A DNA stretch of 64,000 nt from Pseudomonas helvetica (GTDB lineage Bacteria; Pseudomonadota; Gammaproteobacteria; Pseudomonadales; Pseudomonadaceae). A program made the translations under genes and the position numbers. The notes under the pieces were generated by a model, which was not told the origin of the DNA, searched no databases, and saw only the letters and a program-made list of their open reading frames with translations. Where the stretch lies: the NCBI RefSeq assembly GCF_039908645.1, contig NZ_CP150917.1, forward strand, positions 1,770,501 to 1,834,500. Reading direction: 5' to 3'. Of this stretch, positions 47,901 to 56,464 are shown in pieces (the first letter of the stretch is position 1; every line of letters begins with the position of its first letter).

Positions 47901-50900
47901 GATCTCGACCAGCAGCGTAGATGTGACCATCACCGGCACCAACGACGCGCCGGTGGCAGTGGCCGATACGGCCGCCGGTACGGAAAACCAGACCCTGAGC
48001 ATCGACGTGCTGGCCAACGACACCGACGTCGACGACGGTCACGCGTTCACGCTGAACTCGGCCAGTGCGCCAGCAAGCAAGGGCACGGCCAGCGTGGTCG
48101 GCAACCAGCTGGTGTTCAATCCGGGGAGCGACTTCGATCATCTGGCACAGGGCGTGGTCGAGCACGTGACGCTCAGTTATCAGATGCAGGACGAACACGG
48201 TGCGCTCTCGAGTTCCACGGTGGATGTGACCATCACCGGCACCAACGACGCACCGGTGGCGGTGGCCGATACGGCTGCCGGCACGGAAAACCAGACACTG
48301 AGCATCGACGTGCTGGCCAATGACACCGATGTCGACGACGGTCACGCGTTCACGCTGAACTCGGCCAGCGCGCCGGCAAACAAGGGCAGTGCCAGCGTGG
48401 TCGACAACCAGCTGCTGTTCACCCCGGGAAGCGATTTTGATCACCTGGCACAAGGGGTGGTCGAGCACGTGACGTTCAGTTATCAGATGCAGGACGAATA
48501 CGGCGCGCTCTCGAGCTCCACGGTGGACGTGACGATCACCGGCACCAACGACGCGCCGGTGGCAGTGGCCGATACGGCCGCTGGCACGGAAAACCAGACG
48601 CTGACCATCAACGTGCTGGCCAACGACACCGATGTCGACGACGGCCACGCATTCACCTTGGTCAGCGCCAGTGCGCCGATCGGCCAAGGCAGTGCCAGCG
48701 TCACGGGCAACCAGTTGCAGTTCAATCCGGGAAGTGATTTTGATCACCTGGCGCAGGGCGTGGTCGAGCACGTGACGCTCACTTACCAGATGCAGGACGA
48801 ATACGGCGCGCTCTCGAGCTCCACGGTGGACGTGACGATCACCGGCACCAACGACGCGCCGGTGGCAGTGGCCGATACGGCCGCTGGCACGGAAAACCAG
48901 ACCCTGACCATCAACGTGCTGGCCAACGACACCGATGTCGACGACGGCCACCTGTTCACGCTGAACTCGGCCAGTGCGCCGGCAAACAAGGGTACGGCCA
49001 GCGTGGTCGGCAACCAGCTGCTGTTCAACCCGGGAAGTGATTTCGACCATCTGGCGCAGGGCGTGGTCGAGCACGTGACGCTCACTTACCAGATGCAGGA
49101 TGAACACGGCGCGCTCTCGAGCTCCACGGTGGACGTGACCATCACCGGCACCAACGACGCGCCGGTAGCGGTGGCCGATGTCGCCGCCGGTACGGAAAAC
49201 CAGACCCTGACCATTGACGTGCTGGCCAATGACACCGACGTCGACGACGGTCATGCATTCACCTTGGTCAGCGCCAGTGCGCCAATCGGCCAAGGCAGTG
49301 CCAGCGTCGCGGGCAACCAGTTGCAGTTCAATCCGGGAAGTGATTTTGATCACCTGGCGCAGGGCGTGGTCGAGCACGTGATGCTCACTTACCAGATGCA
49401 GGATGAACACGGGGCACTCTCGAGTTCCACGGTGGACGTGACCATCACCGGCACCAACGACGCGCCGGTGGCGGTGGCCGATACGGCCGCCGGTACGGAA
49501 AACCAACCCCTGACGGTCGACGTGCTGGCCAATGACACCGACGTCGACGACGGCCATGCATTCACCTTGGTCAGCGCCAGCGCGCCAATCGGCCAAGGCA
49601 GTGCCAGCGTGGTCGGCAACCAGTTGTTGTTCACCCCCGGAAGCGATTTTGATCATCTGGCGCAAGGCGCCACGGCCAGTGTCACGCTCAGCTACACCAT
49701 GACCGACGAGCATGGCGCGATCTCGACCAGCAGCGTAGATGTGACCATCACCGGCACCAACGACGCGCCGGTGGCGGTGGCCGATACGGCCGCCGGCACG
49801 GAAAACCAGACCCTGAGCATTGACGTGCTGGGCAACGACACCGATGTCGACGACGGCCATGCATTCACCTTGGTCAGCGCCAGTGCGCCAATCGGCCAAG
49901 GCAGTGCCAGCGTCACGGGCAACCAGTTGCAGTTCAATCCGGGGTCTGACTTCGACCACCTGGCGCAAGGGGTGGTCGAGCACGTGACGCTCACTTACCA
50001 GATGCAGGACCAGTACGGAGCGCTCTCAAGCTCCACGGTGGACGTGACGATCACCGGCACCAACGACGCACCGGTGGCGGTGGCCGATACGGCCGCCGGT
50101 ACGGAAAACCAGACCCTGACCATTGACGTGCTGGCCAACGACACCGATGTCGACGACGGTCACGCATTCACCTTGGTCAGCGCCAGTGCACCGGCAAACC
50201 AGGGCAGTGCCAGCGTCGCGGGCAACCAGTTGCAGTTCAATCCGGGGACTGACTTCGATCATCTGGCGCAAGGCGCCACGGCCAGTGTCACACTCAGCTA
50301 CACCATGACCGACGAGCATGGCGCGATCTCGACCAGCAGCGTAGATGTGACCATCACCGGCACCAACGACGCGCCGGTGGCAGTGGCCGATACGGCCGCC
50401 GGTACGGAAAACCAGACCCTGAGCATCAACGTGCTGGCCAACGACACCGATGTCGACGACGGTCACGCGTTCACGCTGAACTCGGCCAGCGCGCCGGCAA
50501 ACAAAGGCTCGGCCAGCGTGGTCGGCAACCAGCTGCTGTTCAACCCGGGGGCTGATTTCGACCACCTGGCGCAGGGTGCGGTCGAGCACGTGACGCTCAC
50601 TTACCAGATGCAGGACCAGTACGGAGCGCTCTCAAGCTCCACGGTGGACGTGACCATCACCGGCACCAACGACGCACCGGTGGCGGTGGCCGATACGGCC
50701 GCCGGCACGGAAAACCAGACCCTGACCATCAACGTGCTGGCCAACGACACCGATGTCGATGACGGCCACGCGTTCACGCTGAACTCGGCCAGCGCGCCGG
50801 CAAACAAAGGCACGGCCAGCGTGGTCGACAACCAGCTGGTGTTCACCCCGGGAAGTGATTTCGACCATCTGGCGCAGGGTGCGGTCGAGCACGTGACGCT

Positions 50901-53900
50901 CACTTACCAGATGCAGGATGAACACGGCGCGCTCTCGAGCTCCACGGTGGACGTGACCATCACCGGCACCAACGACGGTCCGGTAGCAGTGGCCGATGTC
51001 GCTGCCGGTACGGAAAACCAGACCCTGACCATCGACGTGCTGGCCAACGACACCGATGTCGACGACGGCCACGCATTCACCTTGGTCAGCGCCAGTGCGC
51101 CAATCGGCCAAGGCAGTGCCAGCGTGGTTGGCAACCAGTTGCAGTTCAATCCGGGAAGCGATTTTGATCATTTGGCGCAGGGCGCCACGGCCAGCGTCAC
51201 GCTCAGCTACACCATGACCGACGAGCACGGTGCAATCTCGACCAGCAGCGTAGACGTGACCATCACCGGCACCAACGACGCGCCGGTAGCGGTGGCCGAT
51301 GTCGCCGCCGGTACGGAAAACCAGACCCTGAGCATCGACGTGTTGGCCAACGACACCGATGTCGACGACGGTCACGCGTTCACCTTGGTCAGCGCCAGTG
51401 CGCCAATCGGCCAGGGCAGTGCCAGCGTGGTCGGCAACCAGTTGCAGTTCAATCCGGGAAGCGACTTCGACCACCTGGCGCAAGGGGTGGTCGAGCACGT
51501 GACGCTCAGTTACCAGATGCAGGACGAACACGGCGCGCTCTCGAGCTCCACGGTAGACGTGACCATCACCGGCACCAACGACGCACCGGTGGCGGTGGCC
51601 GATACGGCCGCCGGTACGGAAAACCAGACCCTGAGCATCGACGTGCTGGCCAACGACACCGACGTCGACGACGGTCACGCGTTCACGCTGAACTCGGCCA
51701 GTGCGCCGGCAAGCAAGGGCACGGCCAGCGTGGTCGGCAACCAGCTGGTGTTCAATCCGGGGAGCGACTTCGATCATCTGGCACAGGGCGTGGTCGAGCA
51801 CGTGACGCTCACTTACCAGATGCAGGATGAACACGGCGCGCTCTCGAGTTCCACGGTGGACGTCACGATCACCGGCACCAACGACGCGCCGGTGGCGGTG
51901 GCCGATACGGCCGCCGGCACGGAAAACCAGACCCTGACCATCAACGTGCTGGCCAACGACACCGACGCTGACGACGGCCACCTGTTCACGCTGAACTCGG
52001 CCAGCGCGCCGGCAAACAAAGGCAGTGCCAGCGTGGTCGGCAACCAGCTGGTGTTCAATCCGGGGAGCGACTTCGATCATCTGGCGCAAGGGGTGGTCGA
52101 GCACGTGACGCTCACTTACCAGATGCAGGATCAGTACGGGGCGCTCTCGAGTTCCACGGTGGACGTGACCATCACCGGCACCAACGACGCGCCGGTAGCA
52201 GTGGCCGATACGGCCGCCGGTACGGAAAACCAGACCCTGAGCATCAACGTGCTGGCCAACGACACCGATGTCGATGACGGCCACCTGTTCACGCTGAACT
52301 CGGCCAGCGCGCCGGCAAACAAAGGCACGGCCAGCGTGGTCGGCAACCAGCTGCTGTTCACCCCCGGAACTGACTTCGACCACCTGGCGCAAGGCGTGGT
52401 CGAACACGTGACACTCAGTTACCAGATGCAGGACCAGTACGGGGCGCTCTCGAGCTCCACGGTGGACGTGACCATCACCGGCACCAACGACGCGCCGGTG
52501 GCGGTGGCCGATACGGCCGCCGGCACGGAAAACCAGACCCTGAGCATCAACGTGCTGGCCAACGACACCGATGTCGATGACGGCCACCTGTTCACGCTGA
52601 ACTCGGCCAGCGCGCCGGCAAACAAGGGTACAGCCAGCGTGGTCGACAACCAGCTGGTGTTCACCCCGGGAAGTGATTTCGACCATCTGGCGCAGGGTGC
52701 GGTCGAGCACGTGACGCTCAATTACCAGATGCAGGATGAACACGGCGCGCTCTCGAGTTCCACGGTGGACGTGACCATCACCGGCACCAACGACGCGCCG
52801 GTGGCAGTGGCCGATACGGCCGCCGGTACGGAAAACCAGACCCTGAGCATCAACGTGCTGGCCAACGACACCGATGTCGACGACGGTCACGCGTTCACGC
52901 TGAACTCGGCCAGCGCGCCGGCAAACAAAGGCTCGGCCAGCGTGGTCGGCAACCAGCTGCTGTTCAACCCGGGGGCTGATTTCGACCACCTGGCGCAGGG
53001 TGCGGTCGAGCACGTGACGCTCACTTACCAGATGCAGGACCAGTACGGAGCGCTCTCAAGCTCCACGGTGGACGTGACCATCACCGGCACCAACGACGCA
53101 CCGGTGGCGGTGGCCGATACGGCCGCCGGCACGGAAAACCAGACCCTGACCATCAACGTGCTGGCCAACGACACCGATGTCGATGACGGCCACGCGTTCA
53201 CGCTGAACTCGGCCAGCGCGCCGGCAAACAAAGGCACGGCCAGCGTGGTCGACAACCAGCTGGTGTTCACCCCGGGAAGTGATTTCGACCATCTGGCGCA
53301 GGGTGCGGTCGAGCACGTGACGCTCACTTACCAGATGCAGGATGAACACGGCGCGCTCTCGAGCTCCACGGTGGACGTGACCATCACCGGCACCAACGAC
53401 GGTCCGGTAGCAGTGGCCGATGTCGCTGCCGGTACGGAAAACCAGACCCTGACCATCAACGTGCTGGCCAACGACACCGATGTCGATGACGGCCACCTGT
53501 TCACGCTGAACTCGGCCAGTGCGCCGGCAAACAAGGGTACGGCCAGCGTGGTCGGCAACCAGCTGCTGTTCAACCCCGGAACTGACTTCGACCACCTGGC
53601 GCAAGGGGTGGTCGAACACGTGACACTCAGTTACCAGATGCAGGACCAGTACGGGGCACTCTCGAGTTCCACGGTGGACGTGACCATCACCGGTACCAAC
53701 GATGCTCCGGTAATGACGGCAGGTGGTTCTCTGTCGTACACAGAGAACCAGGCAGCGACGGCGATCAACTCGGTGCTGACGGTCACCGATGTCGACAGTA
53801 GCAACCTAACGGGCGCTACGGTATCGATCACCAGCAACTTTGCCTCGGGTCAGGACGTACTCGGGTTCACCAACCAGAACGGCATCAGCGGCAGCTACAA

Positions 53901-56397
53901 CGCAAGCACTGGCGTGCTGACACTAAGCGGGACGTCGTCGGTGGCGAACTATCAAGCCGCGCTACGTTCGGTGACCTACTCCGACACCAGCGACAACCCG
54001 TCGACGGCACCGCGCACGATTAGCTTCCAAGTGGATGACGGCTCTGCTGCTAACCACGCGAGCAACGTCGCAACGACGACCGTCACTGTGGCGGCAACCA
54101 ATGACGCGCCGATAGTGGACTTGAATGGTGGCAGCGCGGGCAATGACGCAACGGCGAACTATCCAACAGGCACCTCGCAGTTATTGATTGCGCCGTTGGC
54201 GACGGTCACCGACGTCGACTCGCCGAACCTGTCGTCAATGACTGTCACGTTGACGAACGCTATGGACAGCAACAATTCGAACGTCAGGGAAATGCTCTCT
54301 CTGAACGCGTCAGCATCGACCGCCGCTACGGGGTTGACGGTGACCGGTGTTGCCAGTGGCGCAAACAATGGGATCTATACACTGACGATCACTGGCTCGG
54401 CTAGCCAGGCCACCTACCAGACTATCCTCAAAGGCGTTCAGTACACCGACACCAAGACCGGAAGCCACAACGTTACCGACCGAATCGTGAACGTGGTGAC
54501 CAACGATGGAGCTGCAAATAGTCTCTTGCACACAGTCACAATCCATGTGGCAGCTCCGGCTGGCGTAGCCGGCGAGGCTATCAACCTGGCACTGACCGAT
54601 CCCACGCCCGACACCTCTGAGGTCATTACCTACAAGGTGAGCGGGGTTCCGATAAATTGGGTACTGAGTGCCGGAACCAGAAACGGTGACGGTAGTTGGA
54701 CGATACAGACCAGCGACCCCTCCGCACTGACGGTCATGACGCCATCCACCTATGCCGGTGCGATGGAACTCACAGTAACTTACGGATGGACCAATGCGGA
54801 CGGCAGTACAAGCACTCATATCGTTTCCGACAACGTCGAAGCCTACGCCCCCGGCTCGCCGATCTTCGCCTTGTCAGCGGACGACAACCTCACTGCCTCC
54901 AGCGGTGCTGACCTGTTCGTGTTCGCTCAGCCGGTTGGCAACAACGTCATCCACAGCTTCGATACGGCAGCGGACAAAATCGACTTGATCGGCTTCACGG
55001 GCGTTACCGGCTTTGCTGACTTGAGCATCGCTCATGACGCAAACGGCAATGCGTTGATCAGCATGGGGTCCGGCCAGACGGTAACCCTGAAAGGTGTCGA
55101 TGCGGCGGGCTTGAGCGAAGCGAACTTCCAGTTCGATGTGGATCCGCTCACCACCAATACCGGCACCATCAGCATTGCCAACGGGGCGATCATGCCGTTT
55201 GGTGGCAGCATCCATAACAGCGGCACCATCGAGCTCGGCTCCACCGGCACTGAAACCGACCTGGAAATCCTCTTCCGTGGCGCGACCTTGACCGGCGGCG
55301 GACATGTGCTGCTATCCGACAGCGCGCACAACGTGATTTTCGGTGGCAGCGCCGACACCGTGCTGACCAACGTCGACAACCACATCTCCGGTGCCGGCCA
55401 ACTCGGCGCAGGGCAAATGGTGCTGGTCAATGAGGGGCTGATCCAGGCCGACGGGCTGAACAGCCTGGTGCTCGACACCGGCTCCCACACCATAGTCAAC
55501 AGCGGCGTGCTGGAATCCACGGGCACGGGGGGCATGACGGTGACCAGCGCAGTCGATAACTCCGGTCACCTGTGGGCCAATGGCGGCGACCTGCGCCTGC
55601 TGGCAGACGTAACCGGCAACGGCAGTGCCACAATCGATGGCGACGCCAGCTTGATCTTCGGCGGCGGCGCCCACGCGTCAGTCGCCTTCCACGGAGAAGG
55701 TGCGGGTACGCTGATCGTGGAGCACGCCGCGGATGCCGGCTCGCTGGTCGGCATTCTCGGACTCGAAAGCAATGACTCGCTGATGTTCGGCGATATTGCC
55801 TTCGGCGCCAACACCCAGCTCGGCTACAGCGCCAATGCCCTTGGCTCCGGCGGCCTGCTGACGGTGGACGACGGCGTGCATCGGGCCGAAATGAACCTGC
55901 TGGGGCACTACTCGGCGGCCGACTTCCATGTCACCGACGGCGGCGCAGCCGGCACCCTGGTCGATTACCACGGCGTATCCAGCGGTACACTGGTGGGCAG
56001 CATGCTCGCGGACGTGGTCAGTGGCGGCGACGGCAACGACATTCTCGCGGGACGTGGCGGGGAGGACATACTCAGCGGTGGCGCAGGAGCCGATGTATTC
56101 GCCTACCTCAGCCCGAACGACGGCGGCGACACCATCCTCGACTACAACTTCGCGGAAGGTGACACGCTCGACCTCTCCGCGCTGCTCAAGGCCAACTTCG
56201 TTAGCGGCAGCAGCCAGGTGTCAGACTTCGTCCAACTGGCGAAGTCCGGCAGCGACATCACCGTGAAGGTGGATACCGATGGTGCAGCCAATGGTGCGCA
56301 TTTCACTGATGTGGCGGTCCTTGCCAACGCTGGCACGGCCGGCACCGATCTTGTGCGTGCCTGGTTCGGGGATGCTGACCATACGCTGAAGACCTGA
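41980..56397 (+). CDS. Giant RTX/VCBS-repeat adhesin exported by a type I secretion system
   Basis: 4805 residues; ATG with GGAGTAAG upstream. Residues 1-267 are a unique N-terminal part with a first VCBS-like domain (RNDAPVVTGTVTGNADEDG...). Residues 268-3903 are 36 tandem 101-residue VCBS/cadherin-like domains (PVAVAD-AAGTENQTL...TVDVTITGTND). Three diverged beta-sandwich domains follow (to about 4250), a GDGNDILAGRGGEDILSGGAGADVF RTX nonapeptide block (about residue 4680) that binds Ca2+ after export, and a C-terminal secretion signal. There is no Sec signal. The LapA-type N-terminal retention module (polyglycine linker) is not evident. Neighbours: type I secretion genes on one side, lapD on the other. 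Cell-surface or released adhesin for biofilm formation is the likely role. Confidence 0.93.
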   Translation: MATTTTSGGTVTSFSNTPQATDDIFTTGVIGTGSATITEDLQGVVYLDVMSNDLGGNAKTLWSLDDALSASTATKIYAPADLLTQDTSRIEALDPLSGDHSRQGAKIWITQDGRVGYDAATLSDAFKVQLQALAVGESLTDSFTYAIRLGNGTLSWATATVQFAGRNDAPVVTGTVTGNADEDGHAVTLNALAHTSDVDHGTTLSVVNLPASLPAGVSYDAITHSFTLDPTNAAYQHLAAGEPMTVTVSFGVTDGIATTPGSMSWLITGTNDGPVAVADVAAGMESQTLSINVLTNDTDVDDGHLFTLNSASAPANKGTASVVGNQLVFNPGADFDHLAQGVVEHVTLTYQMQDEHGALSSSTVDVTITGTNDAPVAVADVAAGTENQTLSINVLTNDTDVDDGHLFTLNSASAPANKGSASVVGNQLVFTPGTDFDHLAQGVVEHVTLTYQMQDEHGALSSSTVDVTITGTNDAPVAVADTAAGTENQTLSINVLANDTDVDDGHLFTLNSASAPANKGSASVVGNQLVFNPGADFDHLAQGVVEHVTLSYQMQDQYGALSSSTVDVTITGTNDAPVAVADTAAGTENQTLTINVLANDTDADDGHLFTLNSASAPANKGTASVVGNQLQFNPGADFDHLAQGVVEHVTLTYQMQDQYGALSSSTVDVTITGTNDAPVAVADTFAGTENQTLTINVLANDTDADDGHLFTLNSASAPANKGTASVVGNQLLFTPGADFDHLAQGVVEHVTLSYQMQDQYGALSSSTVDVTITGTNDAPVAVADTAAGTENQTLSIDVLGNDTDVDDGHAFTLVSASAPIGQGSASVVGNQLLFTPGSDFDHLAQGATASVTLSYTMTDEHGAISTSSVDVTITGTNDAPVAVADTAAGTENQTLTIDVLGNDTDVDDGHLFTLNSASAPANKGTASVVDNQLVFTPGSDFDHLAQGVVEHVTLTYQMQDQYGALSSSTVDVTITGTNDAPVAVADTAAGTENQTLSIDVLANDTDVDDGHLFTLNSASAPANKGTASVVDNQLVFTPGSDFDHLAQGVVEHVTLTYQMQDQYGALSSSTVDVTITGTNDAPVAVADTAAGTENQTLSINVLANDTDVDDGHAFTLVSASAPIGQGSASVTGNQLQFNPGSDFDHLAQGVVEHVTLTYQMLDQYGALSSSTVDVTITGTNDGPVAVADVAAGTENQTLTINVLANDTDVDDGHLFTLNSASAPANKGTASVVGNQLLFNPGTDFDHLAQGVVEHVTLTYQMQDQYGALSSSTVDVTITGTNDAPVAVADVAAGTENQTLSIDVLANDTDVDDGHAFTLVSASAPIGQGSASVTGNQLQFNPGSDFDHLAQGVVEHVTLTYQMQDQYGALSSSTVDVTITGTNDAPVAVADTAAGTENQTLSINVLGNDTDVDDGHLFTLNSASAPANKGTASVVGNQLLFTPGTDFDHLAQGVVEHVTLNYQMQDEHGALSSSTVDVTITGTNDAPVAVADVAAGTENQTLSIDVLANDTDVDDGHLFTLNSASAPASKGTASVVGNQLVFNPGSDFDHLAQGVVEHVTLSYQMQDEHGALSSSTVDVTITGTNDAPVAVADTAAGTENQTLSINVLANDTDVDDGHAFTLNSASAPANKGTASVVGNQLQFNPGADFDHLAQGVVEHVTLSYQMQDQYGALSSSTVDVTITGTNDAPVAVADTAAGTENQTLSIDVLANDTDVDDGHAFTLVSASAPIGQGSASVVGNQLQFNPGSDFDHLAQGATASVTLSYTMTDEHGAISTSSVDVTITGTNDAPVAVADVAAGTENQTLSIDVLANDTDVDDGHAFTLVSASAPIGQGSASVTGNQLQFNPGSDFDHLAQGVVEHVTLTYQMQDQYGALSSSTVDVTITGTNDAPVAVADTAAGTENQTLTIDVLANDTDVDDGHAFTLVSASAPANQGSASVAGNQLQFNPGTDFDHLAQGATASVTLSYTMTDEHGAISTSSVDVTITGTNDAPVAVADTAAGTENQTLSIDVLANDTDVDDGHAFTLNSASAPASKGTASVVGNQLVFNPGSDFDHLAQGVVEHVTLSYQMQDEHGALSSSTVDVTITGTNDAPVAVADTAAGTENQTLSIDVLANDTDVDDGHAFTLNSASAPANKGSASVVDNQLLFTPGSDFDHLAQGVVEHVTFSYQMQDEYGALSSSTVDVTITGTNDAPVAVADTAAGTENQTLTINVLANDTDVDDGHAFTLVSASAPIGQGSASVTGNQLQFNPGSDFDHLAQGVVEHVTLTYQMQDEYGALSSSTVDVTITGTNDAPVAVADTAAGTENQTLTINVLANDTDVDDGHLFTLNSASAPANKGTASVVGNQLLFNPGSDFDHLAQGVVEHVTLTYQMQDEHGALSSSTVDVTITGTNDAPVAVADVAAGTENQTLTIDVLANDTDVDDGHAFTLVSASAPIGQGSASVAGNQLQFNPGSDFDHLAQGVVEHVMLTYQMQDEHGALSSSTVDVTITGTNDAPVAVADTAAGTENQPLTVDVLANDTDVDDGHAFTLVSASAPIGQGSASVVGNQLLFTPGSDFDHLAQGATASVTLSYTMTDEHGAISTSSVDVTITGTNDAPVAVADTAAGTENQTLSIDVLGNDTDVDDGHAFTLVSASAPIGQGSASVTGNQLQFNPGSDFDHLAQGVVEHVTLTYQMQDQYGALSSSTVDVTITGTNDAPVAVADTAAGTENQTLTIDVLANDTDVDDGHAFTLVSASAPANQGSASVAGNQLQFNPGTDFDHLAQGATASVTLSYTMTDEHGAISTSSVDVTITGTNDAPVAVADTAAGTENQTLSINVLANDTDVDDGHAFTLNSASAPANKGSASVVGNQLLFNPGADFDHLAQGAVEHVTLTYQMQDQYGALSSSTVDVTITGTNDAPVAVADTAAGTENQTLTINVLANDTDVDDGHAFTLNSASAPANKGTASVVDNQLVFTPGSDFDHLAQGAVEHVTLTYQMQDEHGALSSSTVDVTITGTNDGPVAVADVAAGTENQTLTIDVLANDTDVDDGHAFTLVSASAPIGQGSASVVGNQLQFNPGSDFDHLAQGATASVTLSYTMTDEHGAISTSSVDVTITGTNDAPVAVADVAAGTENQTLSIDVLANDTDVDDGHAFTLVSASAPIGQGSASVVGNQLQFNPGSDFDHLAQGVVEHVTLSYQMQDEHGALSSSTVDVTITGTNDAPVAVADTAAGTENQTLSIDVLANDTDVDDGHAFTLNSASAPASKGTASVVGNQLVFNPGSDFDHLAQGVVEHVTLTYQMQDEHGALSSSTVDVTITGTNDAPVAVADTAAGTENQTLTINVLANDTDADDGHLFTLNSASAPANKGSASVVGNQLVFNPGSDFDHLAQGVVEHVTLTYQMQDQYGALSSSTVDVTITGTNDAPVAVADTAAGTENQTLSINVLANDTDVDDGHLFTLNSASAPANKGTASVVGNQLLFTPGTDFDHLAQGVVEHVTLSYQMQDQYGALSSSTVDVTITGTNDAPVAVADTAAGTENQTLSINVLANDTDVDDGHLFTLNSASAPANKGTASVVDNQLVFTPGSDFDHLAQGAVEHVTLNYQMQDEHGALSSSTVDVTITGTNDAPVAVADTAAGTENQTLSINVLANDTDVDDGHAFTLNSASAPANKGSASVVGNQLLFNPGADFDHLAQGAVEHVTLTYQMQDQYGALSSSTVDVTITGTNDAPVAVADTAAGTENQTLTINVLANDTDVDDGHAFTLNSASAPANKGTASVVDNQLVFTPGSDFDHLAQGAVEHVTLTYQMQDEHGALSSSTVDVTITGTNDGPVAVADVAAGTENQTLTINVLANDTDVDDGHLFTLNSASAPANKGTASVVGNQLLFNPGTDFDHLAQGVVEHVTLSYQMQDQYGALSSSTVDVTITGTNDAPVMTAGGSLSYTENQAATAINSVLTVTDVDSSNLTGATVSITSNFASGQDVLGFTNQNGISGSYNASTGVLTLSGTSSVANYQAALRSVTYSDTSDNPSTAPRTISFQVDDGSAANHASNVATTTVTVAATNDAPIVDLNGGSAGNDATANYPTGTSQLLIAPLATVTDVDSPNLSSMTVTLTNAMDSNNSNVREMLSLNASASTAATGLTVTGVASGANNGIYTLTITGSASQATYQTILKGVQYTDTKTGSHNVTDRIVNVVTNDGAANSLLHTVTIHVAAPAGVAGEAINLALTDPTPDTSEVITYKVSGVPINWVLSAGTRNGDGSWTIQTSDPSALTVMTPSTYAGAMELTVTYGWTNADGSTSTHIVSDNVEAYAPGSPIFALSADDNLTASSGADLFVFAQPVGNNVIHSFDTAADKIDLIGFTGVTGFADLSIAHDANGNALISMGSGQTVTLKGVDAAGLSEANFQFDVDPLTTNTGTISIANGAIMPFGGSIHNSGTIELGSTGTETDLEILFRGATLTGGGHVLLSDSAHNVIFGGSADTVLTNVDNHISGAGQLGAGQMVLVNEGLIQADGLNSLVLDTGSHTIVNSGVLESTGTGGMTVTSAVDNSGHLWANGGDLRLLADVTGNGSATIDGDASLIFGGGAHASVAFHGEGAGTLIVEHAADAGSLVGILGLESNDSLMFGDIAFGANTQLGYSANALGSGGLLTVDDGVHRAEMNLLGHYSAADFHVTDGGAAGTLVDYHGVSSGTLVGSMLADVVSGGDGNDILAGRGGEDILSGGAGADVFAYLSPNDGGDTILDYNFAEGDTLDLSALLKANFVSGSSQVSDFVQLAKSGSDITVKVDTDGAANGAHFTDVAVLANAGTAGTDLVRAWFGDADHTLKT
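42781..53688 (+). repeat. Tandem array of 36 copies of a 303 bp unit
   Basis: ACCGGCACCAACGAC recurs every 303 bp from 42781 to 53689: (53689 - 42781)/303 = 36 exactly, without one indel. Units fall into two main types: LFTLNSASAPANKG...VVEHVTL and AFTLVSASAPIGQG...ATASVTLSYTMTDEHG. Six units have the full second-type 3' half (numbers 6, 15, 17, 23, 25, 28); others are mosaics. Several blocks repeat at a distance of eight units (2424 bp). Confidence 0.97.
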
Positions 56398-56410
56398 CAG
56401 ACTGGAGCTA

Positions 56411-56439
56411 CCCGGGGGGGCAAACATTTGCCTCCCGGG
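56411..56439 (+). terminator. Probable terminator hairpin between the adhesin and lapD
   Basis: CCCGGGGGGGCAAA / TTGCCTCCCGGG with a three-base loop, no strong T-run; it lies 14 bp after the adhesin stop and in front of the convergent lapD end. Confidence 0.6.
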
Positions 56440-56464
56440 CTGCCAGGCAAAGCCAAAGCATCGC

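Noticed and set aside
42769-53619. Long minus-strand reading frames (up to 793 codons) opposite the adhesin repeats
   Set aside because: They are open only because the same stop-free 303 bp unit is repeated in frame; they break at arbitrary units and have no ribosome sites.
42781-53688. CRISPR-like regular repeats
   Set aside because: The unit is 303 bp, fully coding and without unique spacers; it is a protein-domain repeat.
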